DNA of 51,937 nt from RSA11 sp036564135 (GCA_036564135.1 DATCLC010000168.1:1-51937); one strand, 5' to 3'. Positions 40,477-49,474 are shown, numbered from the stretch's first letter. Numbers and translations: made by a program. The notes: generated by a model from the sequence alone, not told the origin.

Positions 40477-42963
40477 CTAGCGGCGCGGGCCGGTCACGCG
40501 CTTCGTGGTAACCGCCTGTCGCCGGACCTCGCGCCGGCAGAACGGCACTGCGTTCCAGCGCTTGCGCGAGAACGCCTTCGTGTAGTCCGTGGAGTGCGGC
40601 GAGTCCGGGTTCTCGCTCTGGCTGTAGGTGACGAACGTGAGCGCCTTCACCGGGCAGCCCCTCCTCTTGAAGCCGATCGAGGCGATGAAGCTCGTGCCGT
40701 GTGGGACCTCGGAGTAGCCCTCCTGCGGGTCCCACACCGACGAGATCGCGTTGAACAGCCCCAGGCCGCCCTCGCCGCCGTGGATCGGGATCTTCTCGCC
40801 CGCGCGCTGGTCGTACTGCCACTGCCGTGGGGCGGCGTCGAGCGGGATGCCCGCGGCCTGCAGGTCGGCGACGGCGTTCTGCAGCGAAGTGATGATCAGC
40901 GGGTTCAGCTTGTTCATCCCGTTCGGGGTGTTGACCGGGTCGCCCGGCGAGAACTGGTTCGTCCACAGCACGTTGCCGCCCAGCATGTAGCCGGAGGAGG
41001 TGCCCGACGGCAGCGCCGGAAGGCTGGAGAAGAGGTGCTCCGCGAAGCGCTGGAAGAGGATCGCGCCCTTCGAGTTCAGGTTGTTGCGCAAATCCCAGCC
41101 GGCGAGGGCCTCGCAGGCGCCCGCCGAGACCAGCGCCTGATTCGTCCCGCACAGCGCCACCAGGTCGTCGCGCCAGAGCTCGCCCAGGTACTGGCGGTTG
41201 CCGAGCGCGACCTCGCCGAGGTTGCGCAGCGAGAAGCCCTTGCCGGGCAGGCCGTCGGTGCCCGCGATGCGCTCCTGGGCCATGATCAGGCCGATGCGGG
41301 TGCGCAGCGAGCGCTCGGTGCGCTCGTCGCCCACGATCCGGTCGAAGCCCTCGAGCAGCTCCGCCGGGTTCGTGGCCCAGTGGCTGTCGTTGCCGTTGTG
41401 CGTGAAGTCGCGGCGGATGAGGCGCGGGATGCGCTCCGGCGGCATCAGCCCGGGCGCCACCGCGCGCTCGTCGGCGTCCCACTCGCACGCCGTCCGCGAG
41501 CCGTCCAGCACCGGGATGCCGGTGAGCGGGAAGAGGACCAGGCCGAGCACGCCGGCGCAGCCCGTCGCCTTGGAGTCGGGCACGTTGGGGATCGCGCCGT
41601 CCATCGAGTAGTAGGCGCGGCCCGCGGAGTCGGCGGCGATCGAGTTGACCCACGGGATGCCCTGGATGCGCCGGTTGATCCGGTCCAGCTCCAGGACGCT
41701 CTGGGCCATGTTGACCCGGACGAAGTGGTTGAGGTAGCGGAAGTTGCGCTCGTTCACGTCGCCGAGCGCGAACGCCTTGAGCGGCGTCCACGGGAAGAGG
41801 TTCAGGCCGAGCAGCGACGTGAAGAGCGGGCCGTGGTGCGTGCGGTAGAGCGTCTTGCTGCGCTTCTCGATCTCGCCGCTCGGCGTGCGAACCGGCACGG
41901 TCACGTCGATCGCCTGCATGTCGACGAACTTGCCGTCGCGCAGGTACTGGTAGGGGTTGAGCGGGTTGATCGTGAGCTCGTAGGGCGTAAAGCGCCAAGC
42001 GCTCGCCACCGTGTGCGACCAGGCGAGGTTGCGCGTGTGGCCGATCAACACGAGCGGGGCGCCGTAGAGGGAGGCGCCGGCGACGTCGCCCTTGCCGGGG
42101 ATCGTGAGGTGCACCTGGTAGAAGCGCTCGGATCCATCCCAGGGGAAGTGCGGGTTGGCGAGCACGAGGCCGTTCCACTTCCCGCGCGTCGCGTCGGAGC
42201 CGATCGCGTAGGCGTTCGAGCCGGACTCGATCGGGAAGAACTCGTCCGCCTCGCCCGCACGGAGGCGCTCGAGCGCGCGCTCCTGACGCCGCTGGGCGAG
42301 GCCGAGGTCAAGGAGCGGCTCGGCGTTCGCGATGCCCTCGATCGCAGCGCCGGAGCTGGCGAGGATGCCGAGCTGGAAGAAGCGCCGGTAGGCGTCGATC
42401 TCGCGGATCGGGCGCACCCACGGCTTGCCGCGGCAGCGCTCGTCGGGGAGGTTTTCGACCCCGGTGCGGCGCAGGTACGCGTTGTAGCCCTTGACGTAGC
42501 CGCGCACCCCCTGGCGCACGATCCTGTTCGGGCCGTGCGGAGGTTTGCGCTCGATGAGGTCCTCGACGATCCCCTGCTCCTTGATCGACTGGAAGTAGAA
42601 GTCGGAGGCGAGGTTGTTGTTGACGGTGCCGTTGCCGGCGAAGACCCAAAAGTTTTCGGGGCCGAACCAGCGCGAGCGGCGGGCGTTGACCGTCACGTAG
42701 GTCTCGGCCATCGTGCAGATGTTGTCCTCGGCGAACGCGTAGCCGTAGCCGAAGGCGACCGACATCCAGTCGCGGCCGCGGATGTGCGGCACGCCGTAGC
42801 GCGTGCGCGTGATCTTCGCGACCAGGCGCTTGCCGCCGGCCTTGGCGGCGACCTTCGCGGGCCGCGCGGCGTCGGCGCTCGCCGGTCCCGCGGCCAACGC
42901 GCACGAGAGGATCAGCGCAACGAGCGCCGCCCTGGGGGCTCGTCGAAGCCCTAACCCCAACAC
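40477..42963 (-). CDS. Secreted penicillin acylase-family Ntn hydrolase
   Basis: The 828-residue precursor has an Arg-rich start and a hydrophobic signal (about residues 8-30, ending ASADA). The alpha part (TRYGVPHIRGRDWMSVAFGYG) is followed by the self-processing site: Ser249 in SGSNAYAIG should become the N-terminal nucleophile of the beta subunit. NPHFPWDGSERFYQVHL, SHTVAS and HGPLF motifs follow. Relatives hydrolyse aromatic acyl amides, acyl-homoserine lactones or lipopeptides; substrate cannot be chosen here. GTG 42963 gives a proper signal peptide, and a TATAGT -10 box lies just upstream, so longer in-frame starts are unlikely. Confidence 0.9.
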   Translation of the reverse strand: MLGLGLRRAPRAALVALILSCALAAGPASADAARPAKVAAKAGGKRLVAKITRTRYGVPHIRGRDWMSVAFGYGYAFAEDNICTMAETYVTVNARRSRWFGPENFWVFAGNGTVNNNLASDFYFQSIKEQGIVEDLIERKPPHGPNRIVRQGVRGYVKGYNAYLRRTGVENLPDERCRGKPWVRPIREIDAYRRFFQLGILASSGAAIEGIANAEPLLDLGLAQRRQERALERLRAGEADEFFPIESGSNAYAIGSDATRGKWNGLVLANPHFPWDGSERFYQVHLTIPGKGDVAGASLYGAPLVLIGHTRNLAWSHTVASAWRFTPYELTINPLNPYQYLRDGKFVDMQAIDVTVPVRTPSGEIEKRSKTLYRTHHGPLFTSLLGLNLFPWTPLKAFALGDVNERNFRYLNHFVRVNMAQSVLELDRINRRIQGIPWVNSIAADSAGRAYYSMDGAIPNVPDSKATGCAGVLGLVLFPLTGIPVLDGSRTACEWDADERAVAPGLMPPERIPRLIRRDFTHNGNDSHWATNPAELLEGFDRIVGDERTERSLRTRIGLIMAQERIAGTDGLPGKGFSLRNLGEVALGNRQYLGELWRDDLVALCGTNQALVSAGACEALAGWDLRNNLNSKGAILFQRFAEHLFSSLPALPSGTSSGYMLGGNVLWTNQFSPGDPVNTPNGMNKLNPLIITSLQNAVADLQAAGIPLDAAPRQWQYDQRAGEKIPIHGGEGGLGLFNAISSVWDPQEGYSEVPHGTSFIASIGFKRRGCPVKALTFVTYSQSENPDSPHSTDYTKAFSRKRWNAVPFCRREVRRQAVTTKRVTGPRR

Positions 42964-42972
42964 CTGGCGGCG

Positions 42973-42978
42973 ACTATA
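42973..42978 (-). promoter_or_regulatory. Probable -10 box of the acylase gene, nearly leaderless
   Basis: On the minus strand this reads TATAGT. A start seven bases downstream falls two or three bases before the GTG at 42963. No good -35 box is visible, as often in actinobacterial leaderless genes. Confidence 0.45.
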
Positions 42979-43175
42979 GGGCCTGGGCGTGGCGCCCGCG
43001 CCGGTTCCGGCGCGCGCCGTTACCGGCGCGGGCCAACGCGCGCGCCGGGACATGACCGCGATCGGCGTGCTGGCGGCGTTCGCAACCTGCGCGAGCTCGC
43101 CGCCGAGGAGCCTGCCGCGCCCCGTCGCGACGCGCGATAAACGCCCATTTTGCGGGATCGGTGAGCTTCGCCCCC
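42979..43175. other. Intergenic stretch without a supported gene
   Basis: Between the acylase promoter and the plus-strand promoter at 43176 the sequence is rich in GCGCGC and CCGGCG inverted repeats. A 70-codon plus-strand frame (42989-43201) starts in this repeat and ends past the promoter; it has no ribosome binding site and no family features, so I do not call it. Confidence 0.4.
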
Positions 43176-43204
43176 TTGCATTCGTGAGCACTCCGCCCTA
43201 GGTT
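43176..43204 (+). promoter_or_regulatory. Sigma-70-type promoter
   Basis: TTGCAT (43176-43181) and TAGGTT (43199-43204) are separated by exactly 17 bases. This is the best full promoter in the window besides the MerR one. Transcription would start near 43211 and enter a possible small gene at 43231. Confidence 0.6.
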
Positions 43205-43230
43205 GCACAGCACAGCGGTCCGGGAGAGAG

Positions 43231-43386
43231 ATGAGCCGCCAAAGCCAAGCGGCGAGGCTCTCGAAGGCGACTGACAAAGCTTCCGACGCGCGCAGGCTAC
43301 GCGCGAGGCAGGCGGAGTACAGGCGCTACCGGGCCGCTTTCTTGTGCCGTTTTGCGCCGTTGCGTCCGCACCCCTTCGTAGCCTGA
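43231..43386 (+). CDS. Possible 51-residue basic protein
   Basis: An ATG preceded by GGGAG at four bases opens a 51-codon frame beginning MSRQSQAARLSKATDKASDA and rich in Arg and Lys, with one Cys. It lies about 20 bases after a good promoter. Its first part also folds as nested stems (GAGAG with CTCTC, GCCGC with GCGGC), so the region could instead be a structured leader or small RNA. Third-position GC is lower than in neighbouring genes (CAA, ACT, AAA, GCT, CTA occur). No family recognised. Confidence 0.35.
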   Translation: MSRQSQAARLSKATDKASDARRLRARQAEYRRYRAAFLCRFAPLRPHPFVA

Positions 43387-43468
43387 TCGGTGCGGCGCGC
43401 ATTCGGGCGCCGTCGGCCTCCGGGCACGCCTGCCGCCCGGACGCCGGGCGACCGGGGCGCTTCCGGTT

Positions 43469-43529
43469 CCAGGGAGCAGGCGTCGCACCGAGCCCCGGAA
43501 CGCGGTGCGACTAGCCCGCTTGCCCCTGG
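43469..43529 (+). other. Long imperfect hairpin upstream of moxR
   Basis: GTCGCACCG (43482-43490) pairs perfectly with CGGTGCGAC (43503-43511) around a 12-base loop. The stem extends through GGC/GCC and AGC/GCT to CCAGGG/CCCTGG (43469-43474 with 43524-43529), with small bulges. It may terminate the transcript from 43204 or act as a leader structure for moxR. Confidence 0.5.
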
Positions 43530-43557
43530 CGCGTGCGTGCGTGGTCGCGTGGCCCTG

Positions 43558-43597
43558 GGGTCGTAGGTATCGCGGACTCGCGATACGAGATGGCGCA
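43558..43597 (+). repeat. Repeat copy with perfect 8-bp arms upstream of moxR
   Basis: GTATCGCG-GACT-CGCGATAC (43567-43586) is the most symmetric copy of the family, followed by GAGATGGCGC as in the copy at 18195. It lies 37 bases before the preferred moxR start and could serve as an operator. Confidence 0.7.
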
Positions 43598-43622
43598 TCT
43601 CACCAAAGGCCGGATTGCGCGC

Positions 43623-44594
43623 ATGCGTACCATGATGTTCGTGGCAACGCTGCCAACGCTCGACCCCGCCGGGGTGGCGGAGATCGGCGCCGCCGTTCGC
43701 GCGAACATCAAGCGCGCCGTCAAGGTCTCCGACGAGGTCCTGCGCGACTTGCTGGTCGCGCTCATCGCCGAGGGCCACGTCCTGATCGAGGACCGGCCCG
43801 GAGTCGGCAAGACCGCGCTCGCGCGAGCCCTGGCGCGGTCGCTCGAGGCGGAGTACGCGCGCATCCAGTGCACGGCCGACCTCCTGCCCTCGGACGTGAT
43901 CGGCACCAACGTGTTCAACCAGCGCGACGCGCGCTTCGAGTTCCACCCCGGCCCGGTGTTCGCGAACGTGGTCCTGGTCGACGAGATCAACCGGACGTCG
44001 CCGAAGACGCAGTCGGGCCTGCTCGAGTGCATGCAGGAGCACCGCGTGACGATCGACGGCCAGACACACGAGCTGGCGCGCCCGTTCATCGTGCTCGCCA
44101 CGCAGAACCCCACCGAGTACGAGGGCACCTACCCCCTGCCGGAGGCGCAACTCGACCGCTTCATGGTGCGCGTCTCGCTCGGCTACCCGAGCCCGGCGGA
44201 CGAGGCCGAGATGCTCGCCGACCACGCCGCCAGCGACCGCGTGCTCGAGCTCGAGCCGGTCACGGACGTGGCGATGGTCCGCGCCGCGCAGGCGGGCGCC
44301 GCGGAGCTCCACGCCAGCGAGGAGGTTCGGCGCTACGTGGTCGCCGTGTGCACCGCCACGCGCGACGACCCGCGCGTGGAGCAGGGCGCGAGCCCGCGGG
44401 CCGGCCTCATGCTGTTCCGCGCCGCGAAGGCGCACGCCGCTTTGGAGGGACGGGACCACGTGCTTCCCGATGACGTTCAGGCGCTCGCGCCCTCGGTCCT
44501 TGGGCACCGCCTGATGATCGCGCCGGACGCGCTCGGCGGAGGCGGCGCGGAGGCGGTCGTCGCCGACGCGCTGGCGAGCGTCCCGGCGCTGTGA
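43623..44594 (+). CDS. MoxR-family AAA+ ATPase
   Basis: The 323-residue protein has Walker A GVGKTALARALA, Walker B VVLVDEINRTSP, sensor 1 FIVLATQNP and the C-terminal lid ASPRAGLMLFRAAKAHA. MoxR ATPases act as chaperones for partner proteins with DUF58/VWA domains; here the next genes encode DUF58 and transglutaminase proteins, the classical trio. Start is uncertain: ATG 43623, 43632, 43635 and GTG 43641 all lie before the conserved LDPAGVAEIGAAVRANI, and none has a clear ribosome binding site. The earlier ATG at 43590 would fall within the repeat. Confidence 0.92.
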   Translation: MRTMMFVATLPTLDPAGVAEIGAAVRANIKRAVKVSDEVLRDLLVALIAEGHVLIEDRPGVGKTALARALARSLEAEYARIQCTADLLPSDVIGTNVFNQRDARFEFHPGPVFANVVLVDEINRTSPKTQSGLLECMQEHRVTIDGQTHELARPFIVLATQNPTEYEGTYPLPEAQLDRFMVRVSLGYPSPADEAEMLADHAASDRVLELEPVTDVAMVRAAQAGAAELHASEEVRRYVVAVCTATRDDPRVEQGASPRAGLMLFRAAKAHAALEGRDHVLPDDVQALAPSVLGHRLMIAPDALGGGGAEAVVADALASVPAL

Positions 44595-45700
44595 TGAGCA
44601 GGGCGCTCGGCACGGGCGTCCTCGGCGCCGCACTCGCCTTCACCGCCGCGGCCTTCTCCACGCCGTCGCTCTATGTGCCCGGGCTCGCGCTGCTCGGCCT
44701 CGCCGGGCTGAGCTGGACGTGGGTGTGGGCCGCCGCCGCCGGCGCGACGCTCGAGCGCGCCCCGGGCCCGACCCGGATCAACGAGGGCGACGAGTACGAC
44801 CTGCGCCTGATCCCACGGGCGGGCCCCATTCCGCCCCCGGGCGGCGAGCTGCACGACCCCCTGCTCGCCGAGCCGGTGCACGTGCGGGCGCTGCGGCCCC
44901 GGCCCGTGCAAGCGCGCCTGCGCTTCCCCCGCCGCGGCCGCCACCGGCTCACGGGATCGGCCTGGGTGCTCCGCGACCCGCTCGGCCTCTGCGAGCGCCG
45001 CGTCGAAGCGCCGGCCGGGCACGACCTGATCGTCCTGCCCCGGATCGAGCCGGTCGTCGCCGGGCCTGGCGGCGGCGCCGGGCTCGGCATGGGCCGGGGC
45101 GTCGGCGAGGAGGGCGCGGGGGCGCGCCTCGAGGCGCGGGCCAACGAGTTCGAGGTCGACGGCCTGCGCCCGTACCGCGACGGCGCTCCGGCCAGCCGGA
45201 TCCACTGGCCGACGCTGGCGCGCGTCGGCGAGCTGCACGAGCGCAGGCTCGCCGTAGGCCGGGCGGCCGGGACGCTGGTCGTGCTCGACGCCGCGTCGCC
45301 GGAGTCGGAGGAGGCGCTCGACCAGGCCGTGCGCGCTGCCGCGTCGCTCGGCTTCCACCTGGCTCGCCGCGGCGGGTGCTCGATGCTTTTGCCCGGTCAT
45401 CGCGCGCCGTTCGAGCTCGACGCCTCGATGCGGATGTGGCCCACCGTGCACGCCCAGCTCGCGCTCGTCGCCCCCGGGGCCCCGACCGAGCTCCCGTCGC
45501 GCGCGCAGCGCGCGTCCGTGGTCTGGGTGACGGGCGGCTCGGTCGGGCGCGGAGCGAGGGTCGCGCGCGCGTTCGGGCCCGGCCCGCACTTCGTCGTCGC
45601 GCCGGTCGGCGCCGTCGAGGGCCGCTCGGCGTTCACGGTCGCCGGCTGCACCGGGCGCCTCGTGGGCACCGGGCGCGTCGCCGCGGAGGTGGCGGCGTGA
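44594..45700 (+). CDS. DUF58 membrane protein
   Basis: The 368-residue protein has two N-terminal hydrophobic helices (about residues 8-50), a beta-rich region, and the DUF58 signature LRPYRDGAPASRIHWPTLAR near residue 195, followed by a VWA-like fold with VVLDAASPESEEALDQAV. Partner of MoxR in many bacteria, probably a membrane chaperone client or adaptor. ATG 44594 shares a base with the moxR stop (TGATG); the stop overlaps the next gene as GTGA. Confidence 0.9.
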   Translation: MSRALGTGVLGAALAFTAAAFSTPSLYVPGLALLGLAGLSWTWVWAAAAGATLERAPGPTRINEGDEYDLRLIPRAGPIPPPGGELHDPLLAEPVHVRALRPRPVQARLRFPRRGRHRLTGSAWVLRDPLGLCERRVEAPAGHDLIVLPRIEPVVAGPGGGAGLGMGRGVGEEGAGARLEARANEFEVDGLRPYRDGAPASRIHWPTLARVGELHERRLAVGRAAGTLVVLDAASPESEEALDQAVRAAASLGFHLARRGGCSMLLPGHRAPFELDASMRMWPTVHAQLALVAPGAPTELPSRAQRASVVWVTGGSVGRGARVARAFGPGPHFVVAPVGAVEGRSAFTVAGCTGRLVGTGRVAAEVAA

Positions 45701-47958
45701 GCAGCGCCCCGCACGTCCCGTCGGTCCGCCGCCTCGCCCTCGAGCTGGCCGCCTTCTCCGCGACCGCCGCCTTCGCCGCGTTCCACTGGGGCGCGCTGCT
45801 CGCCGATCCCCCCGACGGCAGGATCGCGGCTTGCATCGGGATCGCGACCTTCGTGGGCGCGCTGCTGGCGCTGAGCGGCCGCCTGCGCTGGCCGTCGCCC
45901 TTGCTGCTCGCTGGCCGCCTCGCCCTCGCGCTGGCCGCACTGGTGGTCGGGATGCGCCTGCTCGGGTTGCCGGGCGAGTACCTGGCCCCCGCGCGCTGGG
46001 GCGAGTTCGCGGACGGCCTCGCGATCGGGCTCGAGGGCTCAAGCCAGATCGACCTGCCGTACGCGGGCGGCGACGCCTGGACCCGCCTGGCGCTTCTGCT
46101 CGCCATCCCCGCCGCGCTCATCCCGGCCGCCGCGCTCGCGTTCTGGCCGGCCCGAAGCCGCGGCCGGCTGCGGATCGCGGCGCTGATCGTCCTGGTCGGC
46201 CTCTACGCGGTGGCGGTCACCTGGGACGCGCCCTCCGCCGAGGTCGCGCGAGGCATCCCGCTCCTGCTGCTGATCGCGGCCTGGATCTGGCTCCCGGTCC
46301 TGCCGGCAAAGAGCGCGCTGCCGGCTGGGCTCGCCGTTCTCGTCGCGGGACTGGTTGCCGTCCCGCTCGCCAGCCGCGTCCAGGCCGCCGACCCGATCAT
46401 CGACTACAAGGATTGGGCGATCTTCGGCAACCAGCCCGACGTCGAGTTCGACTGGAACCACTCCTACGGACCGCTCGACTGGCCGCAGCGCGGCACCGTG
46501 GTCCTCGAGCTGCGCAGCCCGCGCCCGCTCTACTGGAAGACGGCGACCATCGACGTCTTCGACGGCACCCGCTGGCAGGACGCCCCCGCGCTCGCGATCG
46601 AGCAGAGCCCGCGGATCCCGAGCGATGAGCTCGCCGGCGCGCCGGCCGAGATGATCGAGAACAACGCGCGCTGGCAGGATGACTTCCGCGTGAACATCCG
46701 CGGCCTGGCCTCGGACGTCCTCGTGACCGCCGGGACGACCGTCTCGGTCGAGGGCGTCGAGACCACGGACAGCCTCCCCAACGGGGAGAGCGTGCCCACC
46801 GCCCTGCCGCTTCGGCGCGGCGACGCCTACACCGTCACCGCCTACGTGCCCGACCCCTCCGAGGCCGAGCTCCGCGCGAGTCCCGGCCGCTACCCGCGCG
46901 AACTGGAGCGCTACGTGTCCTTCCTGCTCCCGCAGGAGGGGTTCTCGACCGACCCCCCCTCCGCCACCGCGCGCATCGGCGACTTCTCCAGCGAGGCGGC
47001 GCAGCACATGCGCGAGCAGCTCGACGGCACGCCGCTCGAGGAGGTGCACGAGCTCGCCCTGCGCCTCACCGAGGACGCGGTCAGCCCGTTCGACGCGGTC
47101 GAGGCGATCGAGGAGCACCTCGAGGAGAACTACACGTACTCCCAGAACGTGCCCGAGCACGAGCACCCGATCCCGGCGTTCCTCTTCGAGGACCGCGCCG
47201 GGTACTGCCAGCACTTCGCGGGCGCGATGGCGCTGATGCTGCGCATGGTCGGGATCCCGGCGCGCGTCGTCTCCGGGTTCGCACCCGGGGTGCAGGACGA
47301 GGAGGAGCCGACGCGCTTCACGGTGCGCGACCTCGACGCGCACTCCTGGGTCGAGGTCTGGTTCAACGGGATCGGGTGGGTGACGTTCGACCCGACGCCG
47401 AGCATCTCGCCCGCGTCCGTCAGCGAGAACGTCTTCGCGAACCGCTCCGCTGCGCCCGCCGCGCCCGACGCGCCGGATAACCAGTCGCTTTCGATCGAGG
47501 AGGCGGAGCGCGAGGGCGCGCTGCGGGACCTCCCGCAGGCGGGCGGGGCCGGGGGCGGCGACGGCGGCTCCTCGCCGGTCGGCTTCCTCGTGGTCGCGGG
47601 CCTCGGGTCCGCCTACGGCGGGGTGGCGTTTTTGCGCCGCCGCCGCATGCTCTCGCCAGCGGGCCCCGAGCTGCAGGTGCGCGAGCTCGCCCGCGCGCTC
47701 GAGCGCCTCGGGTGGGAGGTGCCGCCGGGCGGCACGCTGCTTGAGATCGAGCGGCGTCTGCGCGCCCAGGCGGGCCCGTCGGCAGCGCGCTACGTGGCGG
47801 CGCTGCGCGAGCACCGCTACCGCGCGACGCGGCCGCGGCCGCCGGGTCCCGAGGAGCGCAGCGCGCTGCGCCGCGCGCTGCGCCGCGGCGCCGGTCCCTT
47901 CGGCTGGTGGCGCGCGCTGCGGGCGCTACCGCCGGGAGGACCCGCCCTCTTCGGCTAG
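45697..47958 (+). CDS. Membrane transglutaminase-like protein (TgpA type)
   Basis: The 753-residue protein has six to seven N-terminal membrane spans (about residues 10-220), a DUF3488-like external segment, and a transglutaminase core with the full triad: Cys504 in GYCQHFAGAM, His549 in DAHSWVEVW and Asp565 in FDPTP. A further membrane helix (about 630) precedes a cytoplasmic C-terminal DUF4129-like region of about 100 residues. Such proteins act outside the membrane, perhaps as proteases or cross-linkers. Third member of the MoxR/DUF58 operon. Start GTG 45697. Confidence 0.92.
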   Translation: MSSAPHVPSVRRLALELAAFSATAAFAAFHWGALLADPPDGRIAACIGIATFVGALLALSGRLRWPSPLLLAGRLALALAALVVGMRLLGLPGEYLAPARWGEFADGLAIGLEGSSQIDLPYAGGDAWTRLALLLAIPAALIPAAALAFWPARSRGRLRIAALIVLVGLYAVAVTWDAPSAEVARGIPLLLLIAAWIWLPVLPAKSALPAGLAVLVAGLVAVPLASRVQAADPIIDYKDWAIFGNQPDVEFDWNHSYGPLDWPQRGTVVLELRSPRPLYWKTATIDVFDGTRWQDAPALAIEQSPRIPSDELAGAPAEMIENNARWQDDFRVNIRGLASDVLVTAGTTVSVEGVETTDSLPNGESVPTALPLRRGDAYTVTAYVPDPSEAELRASPGRYPRELERYVSFLLPQEGFSTDPPSATARIGDFSSEAAQHMREQLDGTPLEEVHELALRLTEDAVSPFDAVEAIEEHLEENYTYSQNVPEHEHPIPAFLFEDRAGYCQHFAGAMALMLRMVGIPARVVSGFAPGVQDEEEPTRFTVRDLDAHSWVEVWFNGIGWVTFDPTPSISPASVSENVFANRSAAPAAPDAPDNQSLSIEEAEREGALRDLPQAGGAGGGDGGSSPVGFLVVAGLGSAYGGVAFLRRRRMLSPAGPELQVRELARALERLGWEVPPGGTLLEIERRLRAQAGPSAARYVAALREHRYRATRPRPPGPEERSALRRALRRGAGPFGWWRALRALPPGGPALFG

Positions 47959-48002
47959 CCGCACGGCGGCGCCGCCGTGCGAGGGCGTAATTTGCGGCGC
48001 GA

Positions 48003-49388
48003 ATGAGCAGCCGCCCGCGCAATGGAGGGGTGCCGGTCCCCGCGGACCCCAAGGTGCCCGCCGGACCCGGCGAAGGCACGAAGCTCCGCCGGGCGATCAC
48101 GCCGCCCCTGCTCCTCCTCTTCATCGTCGGCGACATCCTCGGCGGGGGGATCTACGCGCTCGTCGGCGAGGTGGGGGCCGAGACCGGCGGGGCGATCTGG
48201 TCGGCGTTCGCCCTCGCGCTCGGGATGGCGGCGTTCACCGCGGGCTCCTACGCCGAGCTCGTCTCCAAGTACCCGCGCGCCGGCGGCGCGGGCATCTACG
48301 TGCACCGCGCGTACGGCAAGCCGTTCTTCTCGTTCATCGTCGCCTTCGCCGTGGTCGCCTCGGGGATCACCTCCGCGAGCGCGCTGTCCCGCGCCTTCGG
48401 CGGGGACTACTTCGCCGAGTTCGTGGACCTGGGGACGATCCCCGTAGCGCTCGGGCTCCTCGCCCTGATCGCGCTGGTCAACTTCCGCGGGATCTCCGAG
48501 TCGGTGAAGCTGAACGCGGGCTTCACCCTCGTCGAGCTCGGCGGCCTCGCGCTGATCATCCTGATCGCGGCGGTCGCCATCGGCGAGGGTGACGCGGACG
48601 TCGGGCGCGCGTTCGAGTGGAAGGAGGGCACCAGCGTCTTCGCGGCCACCCTCGCGGGCGCGGCGCTCGCGTTCTACGCGCTGATCGGCTTCGAGGACTC
48701 AGTGAACGTCGCCGAGGAGACCCGCTCGCCGACCCGCGTCTACCCGAGGATCCTGTTCGCCGGCCTGTTCATCACCGGGACGATCTATGTGCTGGTCGCG
48801 ATCGGCGCCTCGGCGGTCGTCCCGACCGCCGACCTCGCCGCCTCCAGCGGCCCGCTGCTCGAGGTCGTCGACCAGGGCCCGCTGGACGTGCCGCAGAAGC
48901 TGTTCTCGGCGATCGGGCTGCTGGCGCTCGCGAACGGGGCGCTGATCAACATGATCATGGCCTCCCGGCTGCTCTACGGCATGGCGGACGAGGGCGTCCT
49001 GCCGCGCCCGTTTGCGCTCGTCCACGAGCGCCGCCGCACGCCGGTCGTCGCGATCCTGTTCACCACGCTGATCGCGGTCGTGCTCGTGAGCACGACCGAC
49101 CTCGCGAAGCTCGCCGACACGACCGTCGCCCTGCTGGTGGTGGTCTTCGGCATCGTGAACGTCACGGTGCTGGTGCTGCGCCGCGATCGGGTCGAGCACG
49201 AGCACTTCCGGGCGCCCTCGATCGTTCCCGTGATCGGCGTCGGCGTCTCGATCGCCCTGCTCACGCAGATCGAGGGCGAGGTGTACGCGCGAGCGGCGAT
49301 CCTGATCGCGATCGGCGTCCTGCTCTGGGCCGTGAACGCCTGGCTGGTGCGGCGCGAGCGCTCGGCGTCGCCGCCGAACGCGGCCTGA
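48003..49388 (+). CDS. APC-superfamily amino acid permease
   Basis: The 461-residue protein has about twelve membrane spans and the APC features: IVGDILGGGIYALVGEVGA in the first helix, SKYPRAGGAGIYVHRAYGK after the second, and FYALIGFEDSVNVAEETRSPTR, which in this family lines the substrate path. The N-terminus (about 30 residues) is hydrophilic and Pro-rich. Substrate cannot be predicted. It starts 44 bases after the transglutaminase gene and may share its promoter or have its own; no signal was found. Confidence 0.9.
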   Translation: MSSRPRNGGVPVPADPKVPAGPGEGTKLRRAITPPLLLLFIVGDILGGGIYALVGEVGAETGGAIWSAFALALGMAAFTAGSYAELVSKYPRAGGAGIYVHRAYGKPFFSFIVAFAVVASGITSASALSRAFGGDYFAEFVDLGTIPVALGLLALIALVNFRGISESVKLNAGFTLVELGGLALIILIAAVAIGEGDADVGRAFEWKEGTSVFAATLAGAALAFYALIGFEDSVNVAEETRSPTRVYPRILFAGLFITGTIYVLVAIGASAVVPTADLAASSGPLLEVVDQGPLDVPQKLFSAIGLLALANGALINMIMASRLLYGMADEGVLPRPFALVHERRRTPVVAILFTTLIAVVLVSTTDLAKLADTTVALLVVVFGIVNVTVLVLRRDRVEHEHFRAPSIVPVIGVGVSIALLTQIEGEVYARAAILIAIGVLLWAVNAWLVRRERSASPPNAA

Positions 49389-49474
49389 TCCCAGGGACCC
49401 TCGCCATGGTTTCCCCGATCGGGTGTAATGTCCCGAGCGGGACAGGGCGTTCCCGCGATCCGGGGAGGTACGGA

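Noticed and set aside
40468..42954. 828-codon plus-strand frame opposite the acylase gene
   Set aside because: Same cause; composition is low complexity and the minus-strand protein carries a full set of Ntn hydrolase motifs.
42989..43201. 70-codon plus-strand frame upstream of the 43176 promoter
   Set aside because: It has no ribosome binding site, spans a promoter and inverted repeats, and shows no protein features.
43211..43330. Glycine, c-di-GMP or SAM riboswitch before moxR
   Set aside because: Nested stems and an AAAGCC segment looked suggestive, but none of the conserved cores of these classes could be aligned.
43533..43622. Long N-terminal extension of MoxR from 43533
   Set aside because: It would run through the palindromic repeat and adds sequence outside the conserved domain.
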